DNA of 64,000 nt from Arthrobacter yangruifuii (GCF_009192775.1 NZ_VTFX01000001.1:1054001-1118000); one strand, 5' to 3'; shown: positions 17,623 to 26,349, numbered from the stretch's first letter. A program made the numbers and translations. Notes: generated from the sequence alone by a model not told the origin.

Positions 17623-18258
17623 CTAGGCCGTTTTCACGGCCAGCAGAAGGCCGTCACCGGTGGGCAGCAGGGCCGAGACCAGGTCTTCATTGTCGCGGAT
17701 GGCTTTGCCCACCTTGCGCATGGTGTTGGTGGTGGCTTCCCGGACGGCCGGATCCGCTACCTTGCCGTGGTCCAAAGCGTCATTGACCACCAGCATCCCC
17801 CCGCGCTTGAGCAGGCGCACCGCCTGAGTGACGTAGAGCGGGAAGGACGGCTTGTCGGCGTCGATGAACACCATGTCGTACGCCGCATCGGTCAGGCGGG
17901 GGAGTACCTCGGCCGCGCGGCCCGAGATGGTGCGCGTCCGGTTTCCCGGTATGCCGGCCTCGGCGTAGGCCTCACGGGCGGCACGGAGGTGGTCGACGTC
18001 GGAATCAATGGTGGTCAGCACCGCGTTGCGGCCCAGGCCGCGCAGCAGGCAGACGCCGGAAACCCCCGCACCGGTACCTACCTCCACCACCGTGTTGGCC
18101 TTGCTGGCTGCGGCCAGGACGGTCAGCGCCGCGCCTACTCCGCTGGAGACGGCGTTGACTCCCAGTTCGTAGGAGCGTTCACGCGCGCGGATCAGCACCT
18201 CATCCTCGGTGGGCAGGGCCTCCGTGTAGGACCAACTGGTCTGCTTGTCGGCGCGCAT
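17623..18258 (-). CDS. SAM-dependent O-methyltransferase
   Basis: A 211-residue class I methyltransferase of the catechol/caffeoyl-CoA type. Motif I is VVEVGTGAGVSGVCLLRG (about residue 55), the metal-binding DMVFIDADKPSFP is near 128, and LVVNDALDHGKV follows. It is divergent from sigE, as Rv1220c is in mycobacteria. The substrate is unknown; family members methylate catechol-like hydroxyls using a divalent metal. The start is ATG at 18258 without a clear ribosome site, so a nearby start is possible. Confidence 0.85.
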   Translation of the reverse strand: MRADKQTSWSYTEALPTEDEVLIRARERSYELGVNAVSSGVGAALTVLAAASKANTVVEVGTGAGVSGVCLLRGLGRNAVLTTIDSDVDHLRAAREAYAEAGIPGNRTRTISGRAAEVLPRLTDAAYDMVFIDADKPSFPLYVTQAVRLLKRGGMLVVNDALDHGKVADPAVREATTNTMRKVGKAIRDNEDLVSALLPTGDGLLLAVKTA

Positions 18259-18569
18259 GATTTATCACTTTCGGTCCGGAGGAATTCCTGCTGGAACCAG
18301 CTTAAGGCCCAGCGGGAGTTAACCGGGTACGCAGCGCCGCCGGGCGGGCTGTTCCGGCGCCACTGTCCCCGTACGGAAGGGGGTGCTAACAGAGAACTCC
18401 CAGATTGATGGGTCAACATTGGAAAGAGTAAATGCACGCCCCGCCGCGGCATCGCGTAAGCAGGGCGGCCACACCTCCTGCCCGAATCCCCGGTCCGCCG
18501 TCGAAGGACCAATGAACCGGAGCTGGACATGCAGGACTGGCGCGCAGGTTGGAAGGGAGGAGGAAGACA
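18259..18569. promoter_or_regulatory. 311-nt divergent region between O-methyltransferase and sigE, with a candidate ECF promoter
   Basis: No gene is supported here. GGAAC at 18293-18297 followed after 20 nt by GTT at 18318-18320 resembles an ECF sigma promoter (family usage GGAAC, 16-20 nt, GTT). It would allow sigE autoregulation with a leader of about 240 nt. The spacing is at the long limit, so this is weak. GGGAGGAGGAAG at 18556-18567 is the sigE ribosome site. Confidence 0.35.
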
Positions 18570-19175
18570 ATGGCAACGATGCCGGATACACCAGCGGACA
18601 CGGCCGCGGAATGGGTTCGACCCACGTGGGAGGAAGTGGTCCAGGCACACTCGGCGAAGGTTTACCGGCTCGCCTATCGGCTCACCGGTAACAAGCACGA
18701 TGCCGAGGACCTGACCCAGGAAGTCTTCGTCCGGGTCTTCCGATCACTTGCCGGCTTCCAGCCGGGCACCCTCGACGGCTGGCTGCACCGCATCACCACC
18801 AACCTCTTCCTGGACCAGGCCCGCCGCAAAAGCAGGATCCGTTTTGACGGCATGACGGAGGAAACCTCCAGCAAGCTGCCCAGCAACGGTCCGGGCCCGG
18901 AGCGCAGCTTCGAATTCAACAACCTTGACGTGGACATTGCCCGCGCCCTGGAGGAACTTCCGCCGGATTTCCGCGCCGCCGTTGTCCTGTGTGATCTGGA
19001 GGGCCTGTCCTACGACGAAGTTGCCCGTGTTCTGGACGTCAAGCTGGGGACAGTCAGGTCCCGGATTCACCGCGGACGGGCAATGCTGAAGGAAAAGCTC
19101 TCCCACCGTGACCCGCAGCTGAGTCCGGCAGCGCGCCCGCGGCTGAAACTGCCCCGAGTTGCGGGAGCCAACTGA
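18570..19175 (+). CDS. sigE: ECF RNA polymerase sigma factor SigE
   Basis: A 201-residue ECF sigma factor. The sigma-2 domain is at about residues 25-90 ([20 protein letters not shown], then [18 protein letters not shown]) and sigma-4 at about 125-185 ([20 protein letters not shown] with helix-turn-helix). It directs the cell-envelope stress response. ATG at 18570 follows GGGAGGAGG; a TTG at 18549 would lie upstream of that site. The anti-sigma gene starts 3 nt after its stop, so the pair is co-transcribed. Confidence 0.92.
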   Translation: MATMPDTPADTAAEWVRPTWEEVVQAHSAKVYRLAYRLTGNKHDAEDLTQEVFVRVFRSLAGFQPGTLDGWLHRITTNLFLDQARRKSRIRFDGMTEETSSKLPSNGPGPERSFEFNNLDVDIARALEELPPDFRAAVVLCDLEGLSYDEVARVLDVKLGTVRSRIHRGRAMLKEKLSHRDPQLSPAARPRLKLPRVAGAN

Positions 19176-19178
19176 AGA

Positions 19179-20111
19179 GTGCGACACCCCACGCGGCAGT
19201 TAGCAAGCTATATCGACGGCGAAATGGCCCTGTCACGTCAGCAGGCCATCGAGGCACATCTTTCGCGGTGCGACTCCTGCCGTGCCGCAGCGGCCGAAGA
19301 ACGCCGGCTGCGCAGCCGGCTGCGCTCACTGAAGGTGCCGCAGCCCGGGCCCGATCTTTCGGCCCGGATCACGGGGAGACTGGCCGCAGCACAGTCCAGC
19401 TGCCTGGAATCCTCCTCCGGACCGGGGGCGGTACGGGACGCCTCCACCCTGGACCGCCGCAGCCATGCCCTGGCTGCCGCCGGGGCGCTGGCCGCGGCGG
19501 GGGCCGTGCTGCTTGGCGGCGCCTATATTGCCGGAAGCATCCTGGCGGTTCCCGCACAGACCGGTACCAGGGCAGCCATGGCGGCCGGGTGGGAGGAAGT
19601 TTCGGGAAACGGATCCCTCGCCGCGGACCAGCTGCAGGTGCTGCGTGCGCACGGCTGGTCCTGCCCGGAACTGGCGGATCTTGGGCTGAGCCTGGAGTCC
19701 GCCCGTTCCCTCCGGGTGCACGGGCGTCCTGCGGTTGAAATGACCTTCACCGCCGACGGAGAGCGGCTGCGGCTCGTGGAACAGCATCCGCTGCCGGGCG
19801 AGGACGGCCAGCCTGTGATCAACGCCGTGACCGGCAGGTCCGTTGCTGCGGACGGCTTTTCCGCAGCGGGGCCGCAGGCGGGCGCCGCAGTTTTCGGCTC
19901 GGATGAATATCCCGGCCAGAAGGTGGTCGCGGCGGGCAACGTCACGTACACCTTTGAGTCCAGCCTGCCCGTCAAATCGCTGCCCCGGGCCGTGGAGGAG
20001 CTGTCCATGCTCGAGTCGGCCCGCCTCGCCCGTTCCGGCGCGGATCCGGAGCCGATGGAGCGGATCGTCCGGGGACTCACCATGTTTACGCGCGCCGGCT
20101 GGAGCCTCTGA
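19179..20111 (+). CDS. Zinc-binding anti-sigma factor, membrane-spanning
   Basis: A 310-residue protein. The N-terminus has the ZAS motif H27-x3-C31-x2-C34, the hallmark of zinc anti-sigma domains that bind group IV sigma factors. One membrane helix lies near residues 97-120. The 190-residue outer part has no clear family but could act as a sensor. It starts with GTG 3 nt after sigE and is therefore the partner of SigE (RseA-like). The large extracytoplasmic domain is longer than the mycobacterial RseA, which is essentially cytosolic. Confidence 0.85.
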   Translation: MRHPTRQLASYIDGEMALSRQQAIEAHLSRCDSCRAAAAEERRLRSRLRSLKVPQPGPDLSARITGRLAAAQSSCLESSSGPGAVRDASTLDRRSHALAAAGALAAAGAVLLGGAYIAGSILAVPAQTGTRAAMAAGWEEVSGNGSLAADQLQVLRAHGWSCPELADLGLSLESARSLRVHGRPAVEMTFTADGERLRLVEQHPLPGEDGQPVINAVTGRSVAADGFSAAGPQAGAAVFGSDEYPGQKVVAAGNVTYTFESSLPVKSLPRAVEELSMLESARLARSGADPEPMERIVRGLTMFTRAGWSL

Positions 20112-20147
20112 CATGGCCCCAAGTGGCTCCCCGCTCCCGGGAAAAGG

Positions 20148-20153
20148 TAGTCT
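20148..20153 (+). promoter_or_regulatory. Leaderless -10 element of tatB
   Basis: TAGTCT ends 6 nt before the GTG at 20160, so tatB may have its own promoter apart from sigE and the anti-sigma gene. Confidence 0.45.
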
Positions 20154-20159
20154 TCAAGA

Positions 20160-20615
20160 GTGGTAGGAATCAACGGTTACGAGTTCATCCTTCTGGCACT
20201 GATCGCCGTGGTGATACTGGGTCCCGAACGCCTGCCCGAATACGCTTCGCAGCTGGCCCGGCTGGTGCGCGAAGTCCGCAGGATGGCCTCGGGTGCACGT
20301 GAACAGCTGCGCGAAGAAGTCGGTCCGGAGATTGACGAGGTGGACTGGCGGAAGCTGGATCCGCGCCAGTATGACCCGCGGCGCATCATCAAGGAAGCAC
20401 TGCTGGATGATGTCCACGACGCAGTCAAGCCGGTCAGCGGGCGGCCGTCGGCGGCGCCCGGCACATCGGCTCCGGGCACCCAGTCCCCGGGCGCTCCCAG
20501 CCCTTCTCCGGCGCCTGCAGCGGCCCCGGGAACAGCAGGCCGGCCTCCCGCAGTGAAGCCGCTGGAACGCCTCGGTGCGGGCCAGCCCGCTCCGTTCGAC
20601 ATCGAAGCAACCTAG
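20160..20615 (+). CDS. tatB: Twin-arginine translocase subunit TatB
   Basis: A 151-residue TatB: a single N-terminal helix (about 7-22), the conserved hinge GPERLPEYASQLARLVREVRR, then an amphipathic helix and a Pro/Ala/Gly-rich cytosolic tail. It works with TatA/TatC (not in this window) in export of folded proteins. The start is a GTG that coincides with a leaderless signal. In mycobacteria an HtrA protease gene lies between the anti-sigma gene and tatB; here there is none. Confidence 0.9.
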   Translation: MVGINGYEFILLALIAVVILGPERLPEYASQLARLVREVRRMASGAREQLREEVGPEIDEVDWRKLDPRQYDPRRIIKEALLDDVHDAVKPVSGRPSAAPGTSAPGTQSPGAPSPSPAPAAAPGTAGRPPAVKPLERLGAGQPAPFDIEAT

Positions 20616-20647
20616 GCGCCGGCCGCTAAACCGCCCCGTCTGCTGCC

Positions 20648-21832
20648 CTAAACCGGGCTGACTCCGAGGCTGCGTCCGGCCAGGCCGCGCGGCCGGCGTG
20701 CCAGTTCCCGGGCTATCCGCCGCAGTTCACCCGCAGCCGTCTCTCCGCTGTCCTGTGCGTCGACGGCATCCGGCGCCCCGTCCGCGCCGGCATCGGCCAG
20801 GACCACCGGCAGGCCGCCGTCGCCGCCCTCCCGAAGCGCAACGTCGAGGGGGATGCTGCCCAGCAGCGGAACGGGATACCCCAGGGTGTCGCCGAGCCGT
20901 CCGGAGACCGCAGCGCCTCCGCCGGAACCGAAGACCTCCAGGCGTTCTCCGCCGGGCAGCGCCAGCCAGGACATGTTCTCGATCACGCCGGTGACCTTCT
21001 GCCCGGTCTGCCGGGCGACGCTGCCCGCCCGCTCGGCGACGTCCGCCGCGGCGCTCTGCGGAGTGGTCACCAGCAGGATCTCGGATCCCGGCAGCAGCTG
21101 TCCGACGGAAATGGCGATATCCCCGGTGCCCGGAGGAAGATCCAGGAACAACACATCCAAGTCACCGAAATACACATCGGTCAGGAACTGTTCCAGCGCG
21201 CGGTGCAGCATGGGTCCGCGCCAGGCCACCGGCTGGTTGCCGTCCACGAACATGCCGATGGAAATGGTCTTGATGCCGTAGGCCACCGGAGGAAGGATCA
21301 TCTCGTCCACACGCGTGGGCGGGCGGGTAATGCCGAGCAGGCCCGGAACGGAGAAGCCGTGCACATCGGCGTCGACAATCCCCACCCGCAGTCCCTGCGC
21401 TGCCATGGCCGCGGCCAGGTTGACGGTGACGCTGGACTTGCCCACACCACCCTTGCCGCTGGCTACGGCATACACCCGGGTCAGGGAATCCGGCCGGTTG
21501 AAGGGAATGGTCCGCACCGGATCGCCGCCGCGCAGCCGGTCCTTGAGCGCGGCGCGCTGCTCCGGGGTCATCACATCGAGGGTCACGCTCACGGCACCGA
21601 CCCCGGGCACCGCGGACAGTGCCCGCTCGACGTCGGCCGTGATGGTGCCGCGCAGCGGACAACCGGCAATAGTCAGCAGAACCTCCACCGCTACGGCGCC
21701 GGAGGCATCGATGCTCACGTCCTTGAGCATCCCCAGTTCGGTGATGGGACGGCGCAGCTCCGGGTCCTGGACGGTGTCCAGGGCGCGGCGCACCTGCGCT
21801 TCCAAGGCGGAAGCCGATTCGGAAACTGGCAC
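20648..21832 (-). CDS. mrp: Mrp/ApbC-type iron-sulfur carrier ATPase
   Basis: A 394-residue P-loop protein of the Mrp/NBP35 class. The N-terminus (about 10-90) is a MIP18/DUF59-like domain (VRRALDTVQDPELRRPITEL). The ATPase domain has the deviant Walker A VASGKGGVGKSSVTVNLA and DLPPGTGD. Homologues carry and deliver Fe-S clusters; the usual C-x-x-C cluster ligand near the end of the ATPase domain is not evident here. It starts 4 nt after the DUF1003 stop with GTG and is the last gene of the mgtE-N/DUF1003/mrp operon. Confidence 0.88.
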   Translation of the reverse strand: MPVSESASALEAQVRRALDTVQDPELRRPITELGMLKDVSIDASGAVAVEVLLTIAGCPLRGTITADVERALSAVPGVGAVSVTLDVMTPEQRAALKDRLRGGDPVRTIPFNRPDSLTRVYAVASGKGGVGKSSVTVNLAAAMAAQGLRVGIVDADVHGFSVPGLLGITRPPTRVDEMILPPVAYGIKTISIGMFVDGNQPVAWRGPMLHRALEQFLTDVYFGDLDVLFLDLPPGTGDIAISVGQLLPGSEILLVTTPQSAAADVAERAGSVARQTGQKVTGVIENMSWLALPGGERLEVFGSGGGAAVSGRLGDTLGYPVPLLGSIPLDVALREGGDGGLPVVLADAGADGAPDAVDAQDSGETAAGELRRIARELARRPRGLAGRSLGVSPV

Positions 21833-21836
21833 GGCC

Positions 21837-22427
21837 TTAGCGTTCCCTTCCGCCGGGATTCAGTTTCGGCATGCCGTCGGTGCTGTCCGGGGTGCGCCGT
21901 CGCCTCCGCGTTCCACCGTCCTCGCGGTCATCGCCGGCTTCCAGAAGCTCTTCCAGCAGGGAGCGGATTTCCGACCGGACATAGTCGCGGGTGGCAACCT
22001 CGCGCAGGGCGATCCGCAGTTCGGCAATTTCCCGGGTGAGGTACTCGGTGTCCATCAGGTTGCGCTCAGCGCGTTCACGGTCCTGCCGGACGGAGACGCG
22101 GTCCCGGTCATCCTGGCGGTTCTGGGCCAGCAGCAGCAGGGGAGCGGCGTAGGAGGCCTGCAGCGAAAGCATCAGCGTCAGGACGGTGAAGCCCAGGGCG
22201 GCGCTGTCAAAACGGGCCGCTTCGGGACCCCAGGTGTTCCATGCCAGCCACACGATGCAGAAGACCGTCATGTAGACCAGGAACTGCGGGGTGCCCATGA
22301 ACCGGGCAAAATTCTCCGTGGCATGGCCGAATGCATCGGGGTTCGGGGAGAGCCGCGGCAGCCATCGGGTTCGTGCAGAACGGGGAGTGTCGAGGCCGGT
22401 GGTGGTTGACTTGATTTTCTCAGCCAT
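21837..22427 (-). CDS. DUF1003 membrane protein
   Basis: A 196-residue protein with two central membrane helices (about 53-73 and 80-102, FLVYMTVFCIVWLAWNTWGP region). The conserved DUF1003 stretch ASYAAPLLLLAQNRQDDRDR follows. The C-terminal third is a long charged helix, likely coiled coil, ending in an Arg-rich tail. The function is unknown. ATG at 22427 lies inside the end of the MgtE-N gene (8-nt overlap), so the three genes form one operon. Rv1231c-Rv1233c-type genes show a similar arrangement. Confidence 0.85.
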   Translation of the reverse strand: MAEKIKSTTTGLDTPRSARTRWLPRLSPNPDAFGHATENFARFMGTPQFLVYMTVFCIVWLAWNTWGPEAARFDSAALGFTVLTLMLSLQASYAAPLLLLAQNRQDDRDRVSVRQDRERAERNLMDTEYLTREIAELRIALREVATRDYVRSEIRSLLEELLEAGDDREDGGTRRRRRTPDSTDGMPKLNPGGRER

Positions 22428-23706
22428 GTGTCCTTCCCTGCTGCGTTGTCGGGCCGGTTTCATCGTTGATGCGCCAGTCATCCGGCAACAGATGGTCCAG
22501 CACGTCGTCCACTGTGACCGCACCGACGAGGCGGCCGGCGTCGCTGATAACCGGCAGTGAATTGAGGTTGTAGGTGGCCAGCATCCGCGACACTTCGCTG
22601 ATGGTGGCGTAGTCGCGGACCGGTTCCAGGTCCGTATCCAGGATGTTGCCCAAGGCCTCAGGCGGTGCCGAGCGCAGCAGCTGCTGGATATGCACCACGC
22701 CGAGGTATTTACCCGTGGGGGTTTCCAGCGGCGGCCGGCAGACGTAAATGGACGAAGCCAGCGCCGGCGTGAGCTCTTCCCGGCGCACATGGGCGAGGGC
22801 CTCGGCCACGGTGGCCTCGGGCGGCAGGATCACCGGCACCGGGGTCATCAGCGACCCGGCGGTGTCTTCCTCGTAGTTCAGCAGGCGCCGCACATCCCGG
22901 GCGTCTTCGGGCTCCATCAGGGCCAGGAGCTCTTCCTTCTGCTCCTCGGGCAGTTCGTTGAGGAGGTCCGCGGCGTCGTCGGGGTCCATTTCCTCGAGGA
23001 CATCGGCTGCGCGTTCGACGTCGAGGGACTGCAGGATCTGGACCTGGTCATCATCCGGAAGTTCCTGGAGGACGTCCGCCAGGCGTTCATCCTGCAGCTC
23101 GCTGGCTACCTCGATCCGGCGCTTGCCGCTCATTTCATGCAGGGCATCGGCAAAGTCCGCCGCCTTCAGATCGTCATTCTGGGCGACGAAGGACGTGGCG
23201 GCCTGGGGGCCGGTGGCGTCCCAGTGCGCAATGTCCTTCCAATCCAGGATCATCTGCTCGCCGCGCCGGCGCAGGGACCGCAGCCGGGAAGGGGAGCCGC
23301 CGCGGCGGACGAAGAGATTGGAGACATACCAGTCCCCGGCGCGGTTCTGCTCAATGGCGATGTCCTCAATGGTGGCGTCACCGCTGCCATCGCGCAGCTT
23401 CACACGCCGGTCGAAGAGTTCCGCGACCACCAGCATCTCGGCCCCGCGCTGTTCAAAGCGGCGGAGGTTGACCAGGCCCGTGCAGATGATCTGACCCGGA
23501 TCCATGGAGGTAATCCGGGTGAGGGGGACGAAGACGCGTTTCTTGCCGGGAACCTCCACCACAATGCCCACGGCCTGGGGCGGCAGGCCCGGGCCGCGGT
23601 CAAGCACAACGGCATCGCGCAGCCGGCCGAGACGGTCGCCCAGGGGATCGAAGACGTCGAGGCCGAGCAGGCGCGCAATAAAGACTCGGGTTGGATTTGT
23701 GCTCAC
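22420..23706 (-). CDS. Soluble MgtE N-domain/CBS protein with PRC-barrel-like start
   Basis: A 428-residue cytosolic protein. Residues 1-150 contain two PRC-barrel-like segments (LGLDVFDPLGDRLGRLRDAV). Residues 190-300 form the MgtE N-terminal superhelix (LQELPDDDQVQILQSLDVER), and residues 305-420 hold two CBS domains (DTAGSLMTPVPVILPPEATV). The five-helix Mg2+ channel domain of true MgtE is absent, so it cannot transport by itself and may be a metal or nucleotide sensor. It heads the operon with DUF1003 and mrp. The GTG start is supported by TAGCCT 6 nt upstream. Confidence 0.88.
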   Translation of the reverse strand: MSTNPTRVFIARLLGLDVFDPLGDRLGRLRDAVVLDRGPGLPPQAVGIVVEVPGKKRVFVPLTRITSMDPGQIICTGLVNLRRFEQRGAEMLVVAELFDRRVKLRDGSGDATIEDIAIEQNRAGDWYVSNLFVRRGGSPSRLRSLRRRGEQMILDWKDIAHWDATGPQAATSFVAQNDDLKAADFADALHEMSGKRRIEVASELQDERLADVLQELPDDDQVQILQSLDVERAADVLEEMDPDDAADLLNELPEEQKEELLALMEPEDARDVRRLLNYEEDTAGSLMTPVPVILPPEATVAEALAHVRREELTPALASSIYVCRPPLETPTGKYLGVVHIQQLLRSAPPEALGNILDTDLEPVRDYATISEVSRMLATYNLNSLPVISDAGRLVGAVTVDDVLDHLLPDDWRINDETGPTTQQGRTHG

Positions 23707-23712
23707 GTTCTT

Positions 23713-23718
23713 AGGCTA
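23713..23718 (-). promoter_or_regulatory. Leaderless -10 element of the MgtE-N/DUF1003/mrp operon
   Basis: TAGCCT on the minus strand is 6 nt from the GTG at 23706. Confidence 0.5.
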
Positions 23719-23824
23719 CTTTGTGCCCGCTGCTAACGCCGTATTAAGAGGTACGCCGACGGGTGCCCGTTCACTGCGAGCGATACGTTGCCCTTCTTTG
23801 GCGTGGATGCGCGAGAATGGAGCA

Positions 23825-24766
23825 ATGTCGAACCTATTTGGTGCCACTCCTCCGCACGATGCGGGCCGCAGCCTGCCGAAGGGTGAAACGGTGGGCCGGT
23901 ACACGGCCTACCTCGATGCCCAGAAGGCCGTGGACTACCTTGCGGACAGCAAGTTCCCGGTCCAGCTGGTCTCGATTGTCGGCAATGAGCTCAAATCCGT
24001 TGAACGGGTGACCGGCCGGCTGACCTATCCCCGCGTGGCGCTATCCAGTGCGGCCACGGGCGCCTGGTTCGGACTTTTCGTCGGACTGGCCCTGATGTTG
24101 TTCGGGGGCAGCGCCGCAGCCATCTCCCTTATTCCGTCCATGGCCCTGGGTGCCGTGTTCTGGCTGCTCTTCGGCGTCCTGGCCTATGCCCTGCAGCGCG
24201 GGCGCCGGGACTTCACCTCCACCAGCCAGGTGATCGCCACCAGCTATGACGTGGTGGTGGCCCATGAGGCCGCCAATGACGCCCGGCAGCTGCTGCACAG
24301 GCTGCCCATGGTCGGCCAGGCAGGGCATCCGCAGTCCGCAGGCACCCGCCCCGACGCGCTGCGCCCGCCGGCCGGCGGACCGCAGGCACCGGAACGGCCC
24401 TCGGGCTGGGCCAAGCCGTACGGGAACCCCGCCCCGGACTCCGAGCCCGCCGGGCAGGCTCCGGCCGGCCGGCAGCCCGCAGCCGGAACGGATTCGGCAG
24501 CAGCCGGCCGCACCGGCACGACGCCGCGGGGCCAGTTCCCGGACCTTCCCGACGGCCGCCCGCAGTACGGTGTCCGCCGTCCCGCCCAGCCCGCCGTGCA
24601 ACCGGATTCCGCGCAGTCCGGGTCCGCCCAGCCGGTCCCGGGATCAGTGCCTGCGCAGCCCGCTTCGGGGTCAGCGCCCGGTCTGGACAAGGCACCCGAA
24701 GCCTCCGGCAGCCACGGCGTGCAGCCGGGCGGCAACACCCCCGGTGACGAGCAGCCCCGCCAATAG
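23825..24766 (+). CDS. General stress protein 17M/YflT-like membrane protein
   Basis: A 313-residue protein. Residues 20-150 match the general stress protein 17M (YflT) domain, starting with YTAYLDAQKAVDYLADSKFP. Two membrane helices lie around 70-90 and 97-117 between the soluble halves. The last 150 residues are a low-complexity Pro/Ala/Gln/Gly-rich cytosolic tail with repeated Ser-Ala-Gln-Pro. The exact role is unknown. A weak GAGAAT hexamer sits 6 nt before the ATG. This is the last core gene before the accessory island. Confidence 0.78.
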   Translation: MSNLFGATPPHDAGRSLPKGETVGRYTAYLDAQKAVDYLADSKFPVQLVSIVGNELKSVERVTGRLTYPRVALSSAATGAWFGLFVGLALMLFGGSAAAISLIPSMALGAVFWLLFGVLAYALQRGRRDFTSTSQVIATSYDVVVAHEAANDARQLLHRLPMVGQAGHPQSAGTRPDALRPPAGGPQAPERPSGWAKPYGNPAPDSEPAGQAPAGRQPAAGTDSAAAGRTGTTPRGQFPDLPDGRPQYGVRRPAQPAVQPDSAQSGSAQPVPGSVPAQPASGSAPGLDKAPEASGSHGVQPGGNTPGDEQPRQ

Positions 24767-24863
24767 GGTTTGCCGGCGACCGCCGGACGTCACAAGGCCC
24801 GCACCCGCTCCTTGGATTCTAGGAACCGCTGCAACACCTGGTGGCCAGGCGGTCAATAGTAAG

Positions 24864-25037
24864 TCACGCAAAACGCTCGGTTGGGGTTTCCCAGCCGAGC
24901 GTTTTGCGTGGACGCCGCCCGTTGAGCTGCTCGGCGACGTGTTCCAGTTCTTCGACGCTATGGACGGAGAGACCGGCGTCCTGGGGAAGTACCGGCGCAG
25001 CAACCCGTTGGTGTTCTCGTTGGATCCGCGTTCGAAT
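24864..25037 (-). mobile_element. IS30-family transposase remnant, 3' end, frameshifted
   Basis: Read on the minus strand, the fragment starts FERGSNENTNGLLRRYFP and, after a one-base frame change near 24985, continues LSVHSVEELEHVAEQLNG and then RKTLGWETPTERFA-stop. This is the C-terminal end of an IS30-type DDE transposase with its catalytic glutamate region. The rest of the element is gone; the fragment begins exactly at the SulP stop. The ATTCTAGGAACCGCTGCAACACC at about 24816-24838 may be its terminal inverted repeat. Confidence 0.8.
24867..24908. repeat. 14-bp inverted repeat inside the transposase 3' end
   Basis: CGCAAAACGCTCGG (24867-24880) and CCGAGCGTTTTGCG (24895-24908) are exact reverse complements around a 14-nt loop. 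The repeat is built into the codons for RKTLGW and PTERFA just before the stop, so it could end or protect the transposase mRNA. Confidence 0.8.
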
Positions 25038-26105
25038 CTAGTGACCGCCGCCAAGCTTTCCGGCCATGCGGGTGCGCATCAGCACGCTGGCATCGTTCAG
25101 CCCGGTAATTTCCACATGCTTGCCCTGTCGACGGTATTTCTCCGTGATCGCGTCCAGCGCTGCGATGGTCGAGGCGTCCCAGAGATGTGAGGCGTGCATA
25201 TCGATGATTATTATCTGCGGGTCGTGGGCGTACTCGAACTGCGTGTACAGGTCGTTGGAGGAGGCGAAGAACAGTTCACCGGTCACCGTGTAGGTTGCGG
25301 TTTCCTTCCCGTCCCGCTTCTCGATCGTCCGCTCGACGCTTACGAAGTGGGCCACTCGGTTAGCGAAGAGAACCATTGCAGTGAGCACGCCGATGCCGAC
25401 GCCGATGGCGAGGTTGTGGGTGGCGACGGTGACGACGACGGTGGCGAGCATGACGATGGTTTCGCTCTTGGGCATCATTTTCAGGGTGGACGGGCGGATG
25501 CTGTGCCAGTCGAACGTGGCGATGGATACGAAGATCATCACGGCCACCAGGGCGGCCATTGAGATCAGGGCCACGATGTCTCCGAGTGCGACGACGAGGA
25601 TCAGCAGGAACAGGCCGGCGAGAAAGGTGGAGATCCGGGTGCGGGCGCCGGAGGCCTTTACGTTGATCATCGTCTGGCCGATCATGGCGCAGCCGCCCAT
25701 GCCGCCGAAGAACCCGGTGATGATGTTCGCTGCTCCCTGGCCCCAGGATTCCCGGGTTTTGTTGGACCGGGTGTCGGTGACGTCATCAACCAGTTTGGCG
25801 GTCATGAGTGATTCGAGCAGCCCGACGAAGGCCATGGCCAGCGCGAAGGGGAAGACGATGCGTTGGTGAGTTTTGGCAGTCCGAAGACGATCAGCAGGCC
25901 AAGTGCGGTCAGTGGGTAGACGAGCCAGGGAACGCCGAGCAGTTCGGGAACCTGGGACTATGAAAATCAGGATCCCCAGGGCGTTGACGAAGCCCACCAT
26001 GACCGACCGCGGGATGAATCGCATCAGCTTCGCCACTCCGAGCACGCCCAGAATGATCTGGAAGATCCCCGCGAGGATCACGGCGGCGATGAAGTAATCG
26101 ATGCC
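25038..26105 (-). pseudogene. SulP-family anion transporter, truncated and internally damaged
   Basis: The C-terminal two-thirds of a SulP transporter with STAS domain is readable (ALAMAFVGLLESLMTAKLVDD, then TGFFGGMGGCAMIGQTMINV, then a STAS segment HDPQIIIIDMHASHLWDAST). The N-terminal helices are missing: homology stops near 26105 with no start. Near 25957-25961 a +1 insertion shifts into the frame that reads VPELLGVPWLVYPLTALG. Near 25866 an out-of-frame deletion of roughly 40 or more codons returns to the first frame. The open frame thus looks intact but encodes a scrambled helix. It was probably a sulfate/bicarbonate-type transporter; now non-functional. Confidence 0.85.
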
Positions 26106-26169
26106 GTGGCTTCTGGAACGCCTCTTAGTGATCCGTTCTATGAAGCCTCAAGGTTTCACGCTGTAGGAG

Positions 26170-26349
26170 ATGACGGAGCTGCTGCAGATCGTCGACACGC
26201 TGGCCACAGCAGGTGATCATCGCGCCGAGCGGGACGAGCTCGACGCGTTCATAGCGGAGGCCGAACGCAAGCGGGACAAGCTCGCCCTCAATCTGGCTCG
26301 TGCTGAAGAGTTCATAGCCGAGCTGGGCATGCGACGAGCAGCTGGCTGA
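26170..26349 (+). CDS. Small helical protein of unknown function
   Basis: A 59-residue, highly charged protein starting MTELLQIVDTLATAGDHRAE and rich in Glu, Arg, Ala and Leu. It is probably one long helix or helical hairpin. The start codon lies directly after GTAGGAG (26164-26169), too close for a normal ribosome site, so the start is uncertain. It precedes a two-gene toxin-antitoxin-like pair by 26 nt and could belong to the same operon. No family is recognised. Confidence 0.5.
   Translation: MTELLQIVDTLATAGDHRAERDELDAFIAEAERKRDKLALNLARAEEFIAELGMRRAAG

Noticed and set aside
24774-24787. Short CCGGCG/CGCCGG hairpin after the stress protein gene
   Set aside because: A 6-bp stem with a 2-nt centre is too weak in this GC-rich background to call a terminator.
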